From Candidatus Bathyarchaeota archaeon (GTDB lineage Archaea; Thermoproteota; Bathyarchaeia; Bathyarchaeales; UBA233): a DNA stretch of 18,568 bases. Where the stretch lies: NCBI GenBank assembly GCA_023488835.1, contig JAMDCS010000138.1:1-18568 (forward strand), written 5' to 3'. This document shows, piece by piece, positions 1-6,481 of the stretch. The number at the start of each line of letters is the position of its first letter. Position 1 is the stretch's first letter. The position numbers and the translations under genes are program-made. The notes under the pieces were generated by a model. The model did no database searches, was not told the origin of the DNA, and was given only the letters and a program-made list of their open reading frames with translations.

Positions 1-587
1 AGGAAGGCTTTGCGATTGGTCTTGTGTTGGCGCTCTCGATTACAACGTTAGGTATTGTTTATTATGTTAGCCTCAAGCCCACCGCTACCAAGACGCTTCT
101 GGGCTGGGCAGTTAAGGTGGCGCGGTTTTTCCGGAAAAGCTGGAACTCAGAGGGCTTCCTCTCCAAAGCTGAGGGGTTACTGGGTAACTTCCATGGCGGC
201 GTGGCACAATTAAGAGCCAAGCCAACAGCTTTAATCGTGCCGTTTGTTTATTCGGTAACAAGTTTTGTTCTTGAGGTCTCGGTGTTCTTTTTGACATTTG
301 CGGCTCTGGGGCAACCATTGCGCGTAGATGCTATATTCATCGTTTTCACACTCACTGGGGTGTTGCAGACGGCTGGTGTAGCATTTTTTGGTTTTCCAGA
401 ACTAATAATGACAGTAACGCTCAACACATTGGGCATAGATGCTTCTATTGCTGTGGCGGTGGCGTTGTTGACAAGAGTAGTTAACTTATGGTTCCGTCTG
501 ATTATATCCTATGTTGCTTTGCAATGGGCTGGAATCAAGATTATGCGTCAAAATAAGCAGCAGCTAAACGAAAATCCGCCTGCATAG
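1..587 (+). CDS. Polytopic membrane protein, lysylphosphatidylglycerol-synthase-TM/flippase-like family (3' part)
   Basis: The reading frame is open to the window edge (frame begins at base 3), so the N-terminus lies outside. The visible ~195 residues contain several hydrophobic helices: one at the start (GLVLALSITTLGIVYYV), one around VPFVYSVTSFVLEVSVFFLT, one around AIFIVFTLTGVLQTAG, and a C-terminal pair ending in VALQWAGIKI. The stretch with GFPELIMTVTL, then IAVAVALLTRVVNLWFRL, resembles the C-terminal half of the UPF0104/LPG_synthase_TM family: a Pro-Glu loop followed by a helix with Arg near its end. Archaeal members are thought to act in lipid or lipid-linked sugar handling in the cytoplasmic membrane. 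The polar tail (MRQNKQQLNENPPA) is probably cytoplasmic. Family assignment is from pattern memory; substrate unknown. Confidence 0.6.
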   Translation, partial: EGFAIGLVLALSITTLGIVYYVSLKPTATKTLLGWAVKVARFFRKSWNSEGFLSKAEGLLGNFHGGVAQLRAKPTALIVPFVYSVTSFVLEVSVFFLTFAALGQPLRVDAIFIVFTLTGVLQTAGVAFFGFPELIMTVTLNTLGIDASIAVAVALLTRVVNLWFRLIISYVALQWAGIKIMRQNKQQLNENPPA

Positions 588-648
588 ACGTTTGGACATT
601 TGTTTAGGTTAATATGTGTAGGCGCTTGCTTGTTTGTTCAGAGGAAAC

Positions 649-657
649 ATTTTTAAT
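649..657 (+). promoter_or_regulatory. Putative TATA box for the first RAM gene
   Basis: ATTTTTAAT follows a purine-rich BRE-like GAGGAAAC. It lies about 40 bases before the ATG at 692, placing the likely transcript start near 680, just before the Shine-Dalgarno GAGG at 682-685. Confidence 0.45.
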
Positions 658-691
658 GTGACTGCACTTAATCTTTAATCAGAGGATCGAT

Positions 692-928
692 ATGCCAACA
701 GCGTTTGTGTTGATAAATACCGAGATAGGCTCTGAATCTGACGTTCTAAAAGAGCTGAAGAAGGTTGAAGGCGTTGAGGAAGCATCAGCAGTCTATGGCG
801 TTTATGACATCGTAGCAAGAGTTAAAGCAGAAACGATGGATAAACTCAAAGAAATCGTAACTTGGCGCATCCGCAGACTAGACAAAGTCCGCTCGACACT
901 CACCATGATTGTCGTAGAAGACAAGTAA
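692..928 (+). CDS. Stand-alone Lrp/AsnC ligand-binding (RAM) domain protein
   Basis: The 78-residue protein is a single beta-alpha-beta-beta-alpha-beta RAM domain as in the C-terminal half of Lrp/AsnC regulators, with no helix-turn-helix. Diagnostic pieces are the first strand (AFVLINTEIG), GVEEASAVYGVYDIVARV, and the last strand LTMIVVED. Such proteins oligomerise and bind amino acids or other small effectors, and may modulate full-length Lrp proteins by mixing subunits. The ATG at 692 is supported by GAGG six bases upstream and by MPTA, which is shared with the paralogue at 1425. It appears to be monocistronic with its own TATA box. About 58% of residues match the paralogue (44 of ~76 by eye). 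The family call is confident; the ligand is unknown. Confidence 0.85.
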   Translation: MPTAFVLINTEIGSESDVLKELKKVEGVEEASAVYGVYDIVARVKAETMDKLKEIVTWRIRRLDKVRSTLTMIVVEDK

Positions 929-980
929 ACCATCCCCCTCTTTTCCAATCGCTTATTGTTGTATTTTTAGTTACTCACAC

Positions 981-991
981 ATTCTTTTAAC
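981..991 (+). promoter_or_regulatory. Possible TATA box for the C2H2 mini-gene
   Basis: ATTCTTTTAAC lies about 30 bases before the ATG at 1016. This would give a leaderless or nearly leaderless transcript, consistent with the absence of a Shine-Dalgarno sequence there. Confidence 0.3.
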
Positions 992-1015
992 CGAAAAAGA
1001 GTAGTGATTTATTAG

Positions 1016-1129
1016 ATGAATATGCAGGTAGAGTACAAATTCAAGTGCCCATGGTGCGGCGAAGACTTCGAAAACGCAAACGAATTAAACAAACATGCAA
1101 AAGAACACTACGCTAAATGCGTAATCTAA
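1016..1129 (+). CDS. 37-residue single C2H2 zinc-finger protein
   Basis: A very short ORF from ATG 1016 to TAA 1127-1129 encodes essentially one zinc finger. Cys11, Cys14, Phe18, Leu24, His27 and His31 fit the classical C-x2-C-x3-F-x5-L-x2-H-x3-H pattern exactly, including the two core hydrophobics. A further Cys35 follows. Canonical single-finger mini-proteins of this kind are known in archaea and may bind DNA, RNA or protein partners. The exact motif fit makes chance unlikely despite the length. A TATA-like box lies ~30 bases upstream, and the gene sits between two RAM-domain genes. The second methionine (codon 3) is an alternative start. Partner and target cannot be told from sequence. Confidence 0.75.
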   Translation: MNMQVEYKFKCPWCGEDFENANELNKHAKEHYAKCVI

Positions 1130-1159
1130 GCAATATAAGCAGCATAGCAAGTTAGCGGT

Positions 1160-1183
1160 TGTGACTGTATCGATACAATCACA
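1160..1183 (+). promoter_or_regulatory. 24-bp near-perfect palindrome, candidate operator
   Basis: Arms TGTGACTGTATC and GATACAATCACA are complementary at 11 of 12 positions (mismatch pair 1165/1178), centred on ATCGAT. It ends four bases before a TATA-like TTTTAAAT (1187-1194). That placement suits an archaeal regulator site upstream of BRE/TATA. It could instead be a hairpin terminator for the zinc-finger gene, since T-rich sequence follows. Confidence 0.5.
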
Positions 1184-1185
1184 TA

Positions 1186-1194
1186 ATTTTAAAT
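1186..1194 (+). promoter_or_regulatory. Putative TATA box for the second RAM gene
   Basis: ATTTTAAAT lies directly downstream of the palindrome at 1160-1183. With usual archaeal spacing the transcript would start near 1217, giving a leader of about 200 bases before the RAM gene at 1425. Confidence 0.35.
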
Positions 1195-1211
1195 TTTTTA
1201 GGCTGAACTAA

Positions 1212-1370
1212 TCACCTGTGCATCCAATTAGGTGACTTAAGTGCAGACAACCTTGCATACCCCAAAAATGCAAAGTGAAGCGGCATCAGTTAGAGGATGC
1301 ACTAGATTTTTAATTGGTTGGTGTAGGAGGTTTGGAGAACATTTGAAACTTTTTGTGTTCCCCTTACACA
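1212..1370 (+). other. Hairpin-rich leader with mutually exclusive pairings
   Basis: This 295-base gap between the zinc-finger and RAM genes contains several complementary segments. TCACCT 1212-1217 pairs with AGGTGA 1230-1235. TTGCAT 1253-1258 pairs with ATGCAA 1268-1273. AGTGCA 1240-1245 pairs with TGCACT 1298-1303. GTGTA 1321-1325 pairs with TACAC 1365-1369, enclosing GAACA 1337-1341 with TGTTC 1356-1360. The loop segment GTGCATCC (1218-1225) is also an exact complement of GGATGCAC (1295-1302), competing with the AGTGCA/TGCACT pairing. This could be a structured 5' leader or a small RNA; I do not recognise a known riboswitch class. Confidence 0.35.
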
Positions 1371-1424
1371 CAGAGCATCCTTACCTCTGAACCAACCGCC
1401 CAACAAATTATGGAGAGAAAAGTT

Positions 1425-1736
1425 ATGCCAACAGCATATGTCCTTTTGAATACTGAGATCGGAGCGGAAAATCAGGTTCTTAGAGCACTCAAAGAGTTAG
1501 ATGGCGTAGAGGAAGCCTACAAACTATGGGGCGTCTATGACATTATAGCTAACATTGCAGCGGAGGATATGGATGAACTTAAGCACATCATCACTAACCG
1601 CATAGACGAGATAGGTAAAATTAACTCAAAATTAACCATGATAGTTTCCGATAAAGTCCCCGTTATGTTTCCAATTCAGAAAGCCGAAGAAAAACACGGC
1701 ATCATAGAATATGAACCCGTACCTGTACTTGCTTAG
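1425..1736 (+). CDS. RAM-domain protein with short C-terminal extension (Lrp/AsnC ligand-binding type)
   Basis: The 103-residue protein has a RAM domain (residues 1-76, MPTAYVLLNTEIG ... LTMIVSD) closely related to that encoded at 692, then about 27 extra residues ending in EYEPVPVLA with no obvious fold. There is no DNA-binding helix-turn-helix. The frame is open upstream to a GTG at 1353, and another ATG occurs at 1410. I chose ATG 1425 because GGAGAG (1412-1417) sits seven bases upstream and MPTA matches the paralogue's N-terminus. Expected role: small-molecule sensing or hetero-oligomerisation with Lrp-type regulators. The upstream palindrome, TATA box and structured leader suggest more regulation than its paralogue has. 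Confidence 0.85.
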   Translation: MPTAYVLLNTEIGAENQVLRALKELDGVEEAYKLWGVYDIIANIAAEDMDELKHIITNRIDEIGKINSKLTMIVSDKVPVMFPIQKAEEKHGIIEYEPVPVLA

Positions 1737-1823
1737 ATACGGTTCGCCTTAACAATATTTTTTACCTTCAATCCTCTTCTCTATTTTTACTTGAGGCTGT
1801 ATCCCTTGACTACACAAGCAACT

Positions 1824-3146
1824 ATGCACATCGGCTTAGACGACACTGACTCCACCAAGGGAGGCTGCACCACATACCTAACCGCAGTTCTATTAGAGGC
1901 ACTCAAAAAATTCAACGTAACTTACATTGATTATCCTGGTTTAATTCGGCTCAACCCAAACGTGCCCTGGAAAACTCGCGGCAACGGCGCCCTATGCCTA
2001 AGATTCACCTATGACCCAGAGTTTGAACAACAAATCAAAGATACATCTATTGAACTTTGGGAAAAACACTCAAGGGTTGATGAAAAAGGCACTGACCCCG
2101 GCATAGTTTTCTTCACCTCAGCAGACATCCCTGAGGAACTCACAGCTTTTTCAAAGAGGGCTGAAACAACCATAGTAACACTCGAAGAAGCCATGGCACT
2201 TATCAAAAAATTCCACGCCGAAGCCCTCGGATACAACACCTGCCGAGGCATAATCGGAGCACTCGCAGCCATCGGCGAAACCCTCAACTGCGACCACACC
2301 TACGAGTTGATCGCTTACCGCACGCCTGAGAATTTGGGTACGAAGCGGCGCGTGGATGAGGCGTCGATTTTTGAGATGGATAAGCAAACCCAGCCCTACA
2401 CTTATAACAATGTGGACACAGAGAAGGGCAGAGTCATAATTACACCCCGAGGCCCTGACCCGATTCTATTTGGCATCCGCGGTGAAACACCAGAAATCGT
2501 CAAAAAAGCATTTGACATCGTTAAGACGTTGGAACCGGTTGAGCGCTGGGTTGTTTTCCGTAGTAATCAGGGCACAGATGCACACCTAAAACCCGTTACA
2601 CAATTAAGCCAGGTGGAACCGTTCTGCTCAGTCATCGTCAAGGGCACTGTTTCAAAACCGACCCATCTCGTTCCCGTCCGACACGTGATTTTCTCCATAA
2701 AAGACGCTACGGCAGAAGTTGATTGCGCAGCCTATGAACCCACAGGTGACCTAAACAAAATCGCCCGAGAACTAAAAGTCGGCGACGAAATCCAAGTCAC
2801 CGGCGCTACGCATAAGGCAACGGAAACCAAGCCCCTTACCATCAACCTCGAAAAAATCAAAACCCTCAAACTAACCCAACAAACCCAAACCCAAAACCCC
2901 CTATGCCCCAACTGTAGCAAACGCCTCAAATCCATGGGCAAAAATCAAGGATATCGATGCGAGAAATGCAGCAACAAATACACTGACCTCAAAAAAACAG
3001 AAACATCTGTGCCACGGGCAATTGGGTTAGGGTTGTATGTTACTTCAACGCGTTCTCAGCGGCACCTGGCTAAGCCGCTTAGGCGGTATGGACAAGAAAA
3101 AACTGATGCATCCAGTTGTCGTCTTATGGATAGGTGGCATTCTTAA
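1824..3146 (+). CDS. tiaS: tRNA(Ile2) 2-agmatinylcytidine synthetase TiaS
   Basis: TiaS uses ATP and agmatine to convert C34 of the tRNA(Ile) CAU anticodon to agmatidine, so that AUA codons are read as Ile. Recognisable parts are the N-terminal MHIGLDDTDSTKGGCTTYL (Asp-rich ATP/kinase-like domain), CRGIIGALAAIG in the middle, FRSNQGTDAHL (ferredoxin-like/tRNA-binding region), an OB-fold stretch (VRHVIFSIKDATAEVDCAAYEP), and a C-terminal zinc ribbon (CPNC ... CEKC) followed by HLAKPLRRYG. About 440 residues is slightly longer than usual; the last ~19 residues look like an unstructured tail. The frame extends upstream to TTG 1791; ATG 1824 fits the family N-terminus better. It stands alone, in line with alaS and other tRNA genes. 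Confidence 0.93.
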   Translation: MHIGLDDTDSTKGGCTTYLTAVLLEALKKFNVTYIDYPGLIRLNPNVPWKTRGNGALCLRFTYDPEFEQQIKDTSIELWEKHSRVDEKGTDPGIVFFTSADIPEELTAFSKRAETTIVTLEEAMALIKKFHAEALGYNTCRGIIGALAAIGETLNCDHTYELIAYRTPENLGTKRRVDEASIFEMDKQTQPYTYNNVDTEKGRVIITPRGPDPILFGIRGETPEIVKKAFDIVKTLEPVERWVVFRSNQGTDAHLKPVTQLSQVEPFCSVIVKGTVSKPTHLVPVRHVIFSIKDATAEVDCAAYEPTGDLNKIARELKVGDEIQVTGATHKATETKPLTINLEKIKTLKLTQQTQTQNPLCPNCSKRLKSMGKNQGYRCEKCSNKYTDLKKTETSVPRAIGLGLYVTSTRSQRHLAKPLRRYGQEKTDASSCRLMDRWHS

Positions 3147-3229
3147 TTGTCTGCCTTAAGGGTATAGACCCCTTGGGTGGCAATAACAATAAGCGAGAGG
3201 ACTGCTGCAAGTAAGAGTTTGGTTTTCAT
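3143..3229 (-). CDS. Possible 28-residue signal-peptide-like micro-protein
   Basis: An ATG at 3229 (minus strand) opens a 28-codon frame ending in TAA at 3143-3145, overlapping the convergent tiaS stop by 4 bases. The peptide starts MKTK, then has a hydrophobic core LLLAAVLSLIVIA, then TQGVYTLKADN: the shape of a signal peptide or single membrane helix with a ten-residue tail. A TATA-like ATTTAAAATA (minus strand, 3262-3271) lies about 38 bases upstream. No Shine-Dalgarno is visible. It may be a genuine micro-protein, the remnant of a truncated secreted-protein gene, or chance. Confidence 0.3.
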   Translation of the reverse strand: MKTKLLLAAVLSLIVIATQGVYTLKADN

Positions 3230-3298
3230 ATCGGGTCAAGACAGCGTTAGCTATTAAGGGGTATTTTAAATCAACCAATAGAACGTTAACCGTTTTGG

Positions 3299-3309
3299 CT
3301 TTATATAAG
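3299..3309 (+). promoter_or_regulatory. Strong TATA box upstream of repeat copy 1
   Basis: CTTTATATAAG is among the best archaeal TATA matches in the window. Predicted transcription start is near 3330, about 30 bases before the repeat and 280 before alaS, so the first product is either a non-coding transcript through the repeat or a long alaS leader. Confidence 0.5.
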
Positions 3310-3358
3310 GGAGGGGGAGGTGCCTCTGAGGCAGGTAGGTCCCAGCTTAGTTGAGGAT

Positions 3359-3484
3359 CGAACTGCTTGCAGAATCAAAATGCAACCAGCTGCTCCCTTT
3401 TGCCAATGCTGCTACAAAAACGGGCGCTTTTGCCTAGGCGGCTGGTTGTTGTTGAAACAAGGCGCTTTTACGACAACTTCTAAA
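3359..3484 (+). repeat. 126-bp intergenic repeat, copy 1
   Basis: This segment is the inverse of 10084-10209 (position x matches 13568 minus x) with 4 mismatches and no gap: a G/A change at 3432, another near 3463, and two adjacent at 3472-3473. Weak similarity continues a few bases beyond the 3' end. Inside, CAACCAGC (3383-3390) is complementary to GCTGGTTG (3441-3448), able to form an 8-bp stem round a 50-base loop. One frame (CGA at 3359 to AAA at 3484) is open in both copies and would encode 42 Cys-rich residues (CQCCYKNGRF). I see no transposase, terminal inverted repeats or target duplication. Confidence 0.9.
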
Positions 3485-3541
3485 ATAAGAAACCAGCTAC
3501 CACAAAAACAAGGGCTAAACACGGCTTTCTATACTGAAAGT

Positions 3542-3550
3542 CTTTAAATC
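3542..3550 (+). promoter_or_regulatory. Putative alaS TATA box
   Basis: CTTTAAATC lies about 65 bases before ATG 3611. The expected transcript start is near 3573, giving a leader of roughly 38 bases. Confidence 0.35.
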
Positions 3551-3610
3551 AGACAAACCCATAAAACCCTCCAACAATAACCCAAAACAAAGCGGCAAAG
3601 ATGACCTTTC

Positions 3611-6418
3611 ATGGTTGAAAAAAGCTTTCCAAAAGAAGCCTACGAGCTACCCTTCTTCAAACAAGAAGGATTTCTCCGTAAGCAATGCCCTAAATGCGGC
3701 GAATGGTTCTGGACCCAAAACCAGCAACAGGAAACCTGCAATGAATCCGGCTCCGACGAATGCGGATGCTACAATTTCCTTGGCAACCCTGCCACTAAAA
3801 AGAAGTACACACTCCCTGAAATGCGGGAAGCTTTCTTATCATTCTTCGAGCAGAACGGGCATACACGCATAAAGCCCTACCCCGTTGTGGCAAGGTGGAG
3901 AAAAGACATCTACCTCACCCACGCCAGCATCATCGACTTCCAGCCCTACGTAACCGAGGGCATCTCACCGCCACCAGCCAACCCACTAGTCATCAGCCAG
4001 CCCTCTATCAGATTAACCGACATAGCCAACACAGGCCCGACTTTTGGCCGCCACTTAACCATCTTTGAAATGGGAGGCGCCCATGCATTCAACTATACCG
4101 ATAAAGAAGTGTACTGGAAAGACGACACCGTCCGATATCACCAACGCTTTTGCACCGAACAACTCGGTATAGCCAGCGACGCAATAACATACAAGGAAAG
4201 CGTCTGGGTAGGCGGAGGAAATGCAGGCCCAGCAGTGGAATGTATCGTGGGCGGCATCGAAGTCGGTACTCTAGTCTTTATGCAGTACAAGGTGGTTGGT
4301 GATGAATTCATAGAGTTACCCATCCGTACAGTCGACACAGGTTATGGTATTGAACGATTTACCTGGATTAGCCAGGGCGTGCCAAGCCTCTTCCAAGCCA
4401 TCTACGGTGACATGCTGGGCAAAGTCCTATCCATGGCAGGCATCACAAACGTTGATAATGATTTCCTGAGTCGAATCGCCAAATACTCCGGCCTTGTCAG
4501 CGTCGATAAACGCGCTAACCGTATGGTTGCACGCCGACGCGTCTCCGAATTAACCGGCATCGACCTCGCAACACTCGAAAAGACAATGGTTCCTATCGAG
4601 AACGCATGGGCAATCGCAGACCACACCAAAACACTCTGCTTCATGCTCTCTGAAGGCGTTGTTCCATCTAACATCCAAGAAGGTTACCTCGCACGGCTCT
4701 TATTCCGTAGAGTCTACCGTTTAATGCGCCAGCAAAACATGAACCCAGACGACCTCTTCACAATCATCCAAATGCAAGGCAACTATTGGGAAACATCCTT
4801 CCCCCACCTCAAAGAGATGCAGAATGAAATCATCGAAATGCTCAAAGTCGAAGAAGAAAAATTTAAAGACACACTCCAACGCGGCGAAGGCATGGTTAAA
4901 CGCATCGCAGCCGACCTCAAATCTAAGGGCACAGGCAAAATCGCCCCAGAAACTCTTGCGGAACTCTACGATTCACACGGCTTACCCCCAGAAATCGTTA
5001 AGCAAGCGGCTGAAAAAGAAGGCGTTGACGTCGAAGTGCCCGAGAACTTCTATGCATTAATTGCTGCACGTCACATGGCAGCATCCAAACCAGCAGAGCA
5101 AGAAGAGGCAAAAGCTGAAAAAGCCCTTGAGGCAGAAGCGGAGAAGCTTCCAGCAACCGAGCCACTCTACTACGCAGACGTGTATAAGCGTGAGTTTGAT
5201 GCTAAAGTGCTCAAAGTCATCGGCGGCGTCTATGTTGTTTTGGATGGTACTTGTTTCTATCCTGAAGGCGGAGGGCAACCCAACGACTTAGGATGGATAA
5301 TAGCTAACAATAGCCGCTATGAAGTGGTTGATGTTCAGAAAATTGGTAAGGTAATTGTGCATAAGCTCAAGGAACCAGTCGCATTAAAAGAGGGCAGCAC
5401 AGTGCACGGCATTCTGGATTGGGAAAGACGCTATCAACTCATGAAATCCCACACAGTCACGCACCTCATCAACGGAGCTGCACGCCGCGTCCTAGGAGAA
5501 CACGTCTGGCAATCAGGCACACAAAAGGGTCTGGAAACCTCACGCCTTGACATCTCACACTACCGCAGACTAAGCCAAGAAGAAATCTTCCAAATCGAAA
5601 CACGCGCCAACCAAGCCATCCAAGCCAACATGAAAGTCGAAACCACTTGGTACCCACGCAACGAAGCAGAATCCCGCTATGGCTTCCGTCTCTATCAGGG
5701 CGGCGCCGTTCCAGGCAAAGACATCCGAGTTGTTAAAACTGGCGATTGGGATGTTGAAGCATGCGCAGGCACTCACCTTGCTAGCACCGGCGAAGTTGGC
5801 TTCGTCAAAATCGTCTACACTGAACGTGTGCAGGACGGCGTTGAACGCTTAGGCTACGCAGTCGGGCTAAAAGCGCTTAAAGCTGTACAGGACCAAGAGG
5901 CATTGCTAGGTAAAGTCTCTGAAGTTCTTAACGCGCCATTGGATAAGCTGGATAAGACCGCTGAGAAAGTCATGAAAGACTACAAGGACCTCCAGCAGGA
6001 GAAGCGCCGTTTAATCAAGGAGCTCGCTGAGAAAGAAAGCGCAACAGTCAGCCAAACAGATGCGGCACAAGCCATTGAAGTTGAAGGCGTCGCCATCGTA
6101 AAACGCGACTTCGACGAAGTCACCGACGTCAACCGCATGGTCCAAACCGCCACAGAAGTCATCAAACACAACGACGCAACCATCACCCTCTACTATGGCG
6201 CTGACGGCAAAACCTGCCGCCTATTGATTATGGCAGGCGATGCAGCCACCAAGAAAGGCGTCAACGCAGGTGCCATCGTCAAAGAGGTCGCTCCGATTAT
6301 GGGGGGCGGAGGCGGTGGAAGACCCAACTTTGCCCAAGGCGGCGGAACAAAATGCGACAAACTCGCAGAAACCGTCGCAGCAGCTGAAAAAGCAGTAAAG
6401 AAGCAGTTGAAGCATTAA
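3611..6418 (+). CDS. alaS: Alanyl-tRNA synthetase, archaeal type
   Basis: The 935-residue enzyme charges tRNA(Ala). The N-terminus has the archaeal addition with CPKCGEWFW (Cys26, Cys29) and further cysteines at 43, 51 and 53, probably a zinc site. The class II catalytic core follows (HASIIDFQPYVTEG, QPSIRLTDIANTG, then EVGTLVFMQY and TVDTGYGIERFTW). The editing domain carries the zinc-binding pair His614-x3-His618 (SHTVTHLI) and Cys718-x3-His722 (CAGTHL), which removes Ser and Gly mischarged to tRNA(Ala). A coiled region (KAVQDQEALLGKV ... DLQQEKRRLIKEL) and a C-Ala domain with a Gly-rich MGGGGGGRPNFAQGGG complete it. All parts look intact. Start ATG 3611 is the only good choice. It appears to be transcribed alone, followed by a T-rich stretch. 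Confidence 0.97.
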   Translation: MVEKSFPKEAYELPFFKQEGFLRKQCPKCGEWFWTQNQQQETCNESGSDECGCYNFLGNPATKKKYTLPEMREAFLSFFEQNGHTRIKPYPVVARWRKDIYLTHASIIDFQPYVTEGISPPPANPLVISQPSIRLTDIANTGPTFGRHLTIFEMGGAHAFNYTDKEVYWKDDTVRYHQRFCTEQLGIASDAITYKESVWVGGGNAGPAVECIVGGIEVGTLVFMQYKVVGDEFIELPIRTVDTGYGIERFTWISQGVPSLFQAIYGDMLGKVLSMAGITNVDNDFLSRIAKYSGLVSVDKRANRMVARRRVSELTGIDLATLEKTMVPIENAWAIADHTKTLCFMLSEGVVPSNIQEGYLARLLFRRVYRLMRQQNMNPDDLFTIIQMQGNYWETSFPHLKEMQNEIIEMLKVEEEKFKDTLQRGEGMVKRIAADLKSKGTGKIAPETLAELYDSHGLPPEIVKQAAEKEGVDVEVPENFYALIAARHMAASKPAEQEEAKAEKALEAEAEKLPATEPLYYADVYKREFDAKVLKVIGGVYVVLDGTCFYPEGGGQPNDLGWIIANNSRYEVVDVQKIGKVIVHKLKEPVALKEGSTVHGILDWERRYQLMKSHTVTHLINGAARRVLGEHVWQSGTQKGLETSRLDISHYRRLSQEEIFQIETRANQAIQANMKVETTWYPRNEAESRYGFRLYQGGAVPGKDIRVVKTGDWDVEACAGTHLASTGEVGFVKIVYTERVQDGVERLGYAVGLKALKAVQDQEALLGKVSEVLNAPLDKLDKTAEKVMKDYKDLQQEKRRLIKELAEKESATVSQTDAAQAIEVEGVAIVKRDFDEVTDVNRMVQTATEVIKHNDATITLYYGADGKTCRLLIMAGDAATKKGVNAGAIVKEVAPIMGGGGGGRPNFAQGGGTKCDKLAETVAAAEKAVKKQLKH

Positions 6419-6419
6419 G

Positions 6420-6447
6420 CTTCTTTTCTTTTAGTGTTTGTTTTTAT
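6420..6447 (+). terminator. T-rich archaeal terminator after alaS
   Basis: Immediately after the alaS stop the plus strand reads CTTCTTTTCTTTTAG, then TGTTTGTTTTTATAG: two T-tracts without a hairpin, the usual archaeal form. The second part may double as the TATA element (TTTTTATAG) of the next gene. Confidence 0.4.
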
Positions 6448-6468
6448 AGTAGCCCTGCTCCTTTTAGA

Positions 6469-6476
6469 GAGGTGAT
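6469..6476 (+). promoter_or_regulatory. Consensus ribosome binding site
   Basis: GAGGTGAT is a full eight-base complement of the usual archaeal 16S rRNA 3' end. It ends five bases before ATG 6482 and fixes that start. Confidence 0.75.
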
Positions 6477-6481
6477 TCTGC

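Larger units (their letters stand above)
3147..3610. other. Intergenic region between tiaS and alaS
   Basis: This 464-base gap holds the possible micro-gene on the minus strand (3143-3229) with its TATA-like box (3262-3271), a strong plus-strand TATA box (3299-3309), copy 1 of the 126-bp repeat (3359-3484), and a TATA-like CTTTAAATC at 3542-3550 that probably serves alaS. A GTG-started frame of 75 codons (3320-3547) runs through the repeat but is not convincing as a gene. No tRNA-like cloverleaf was found. Confidence 0.6.

Noticed and set aside
3340..3375. tRNA T-arm-like TTCGATC on the minus strand near the repeat
   Set aside because: Flanking bases do not form the T-stem and copy 2 differs here; no acceptor or anticodon arm found.
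3320..3547. 75-codon frame with GTG start after a purine-rich tract, running through repeat copy 1
   Set aside because: Most of it is the repeat, whose other copy shows three amino-acid changes in four substitutions and different flanks; composition is not protein-like outside the repeat. Kept only as a note under the repeat.
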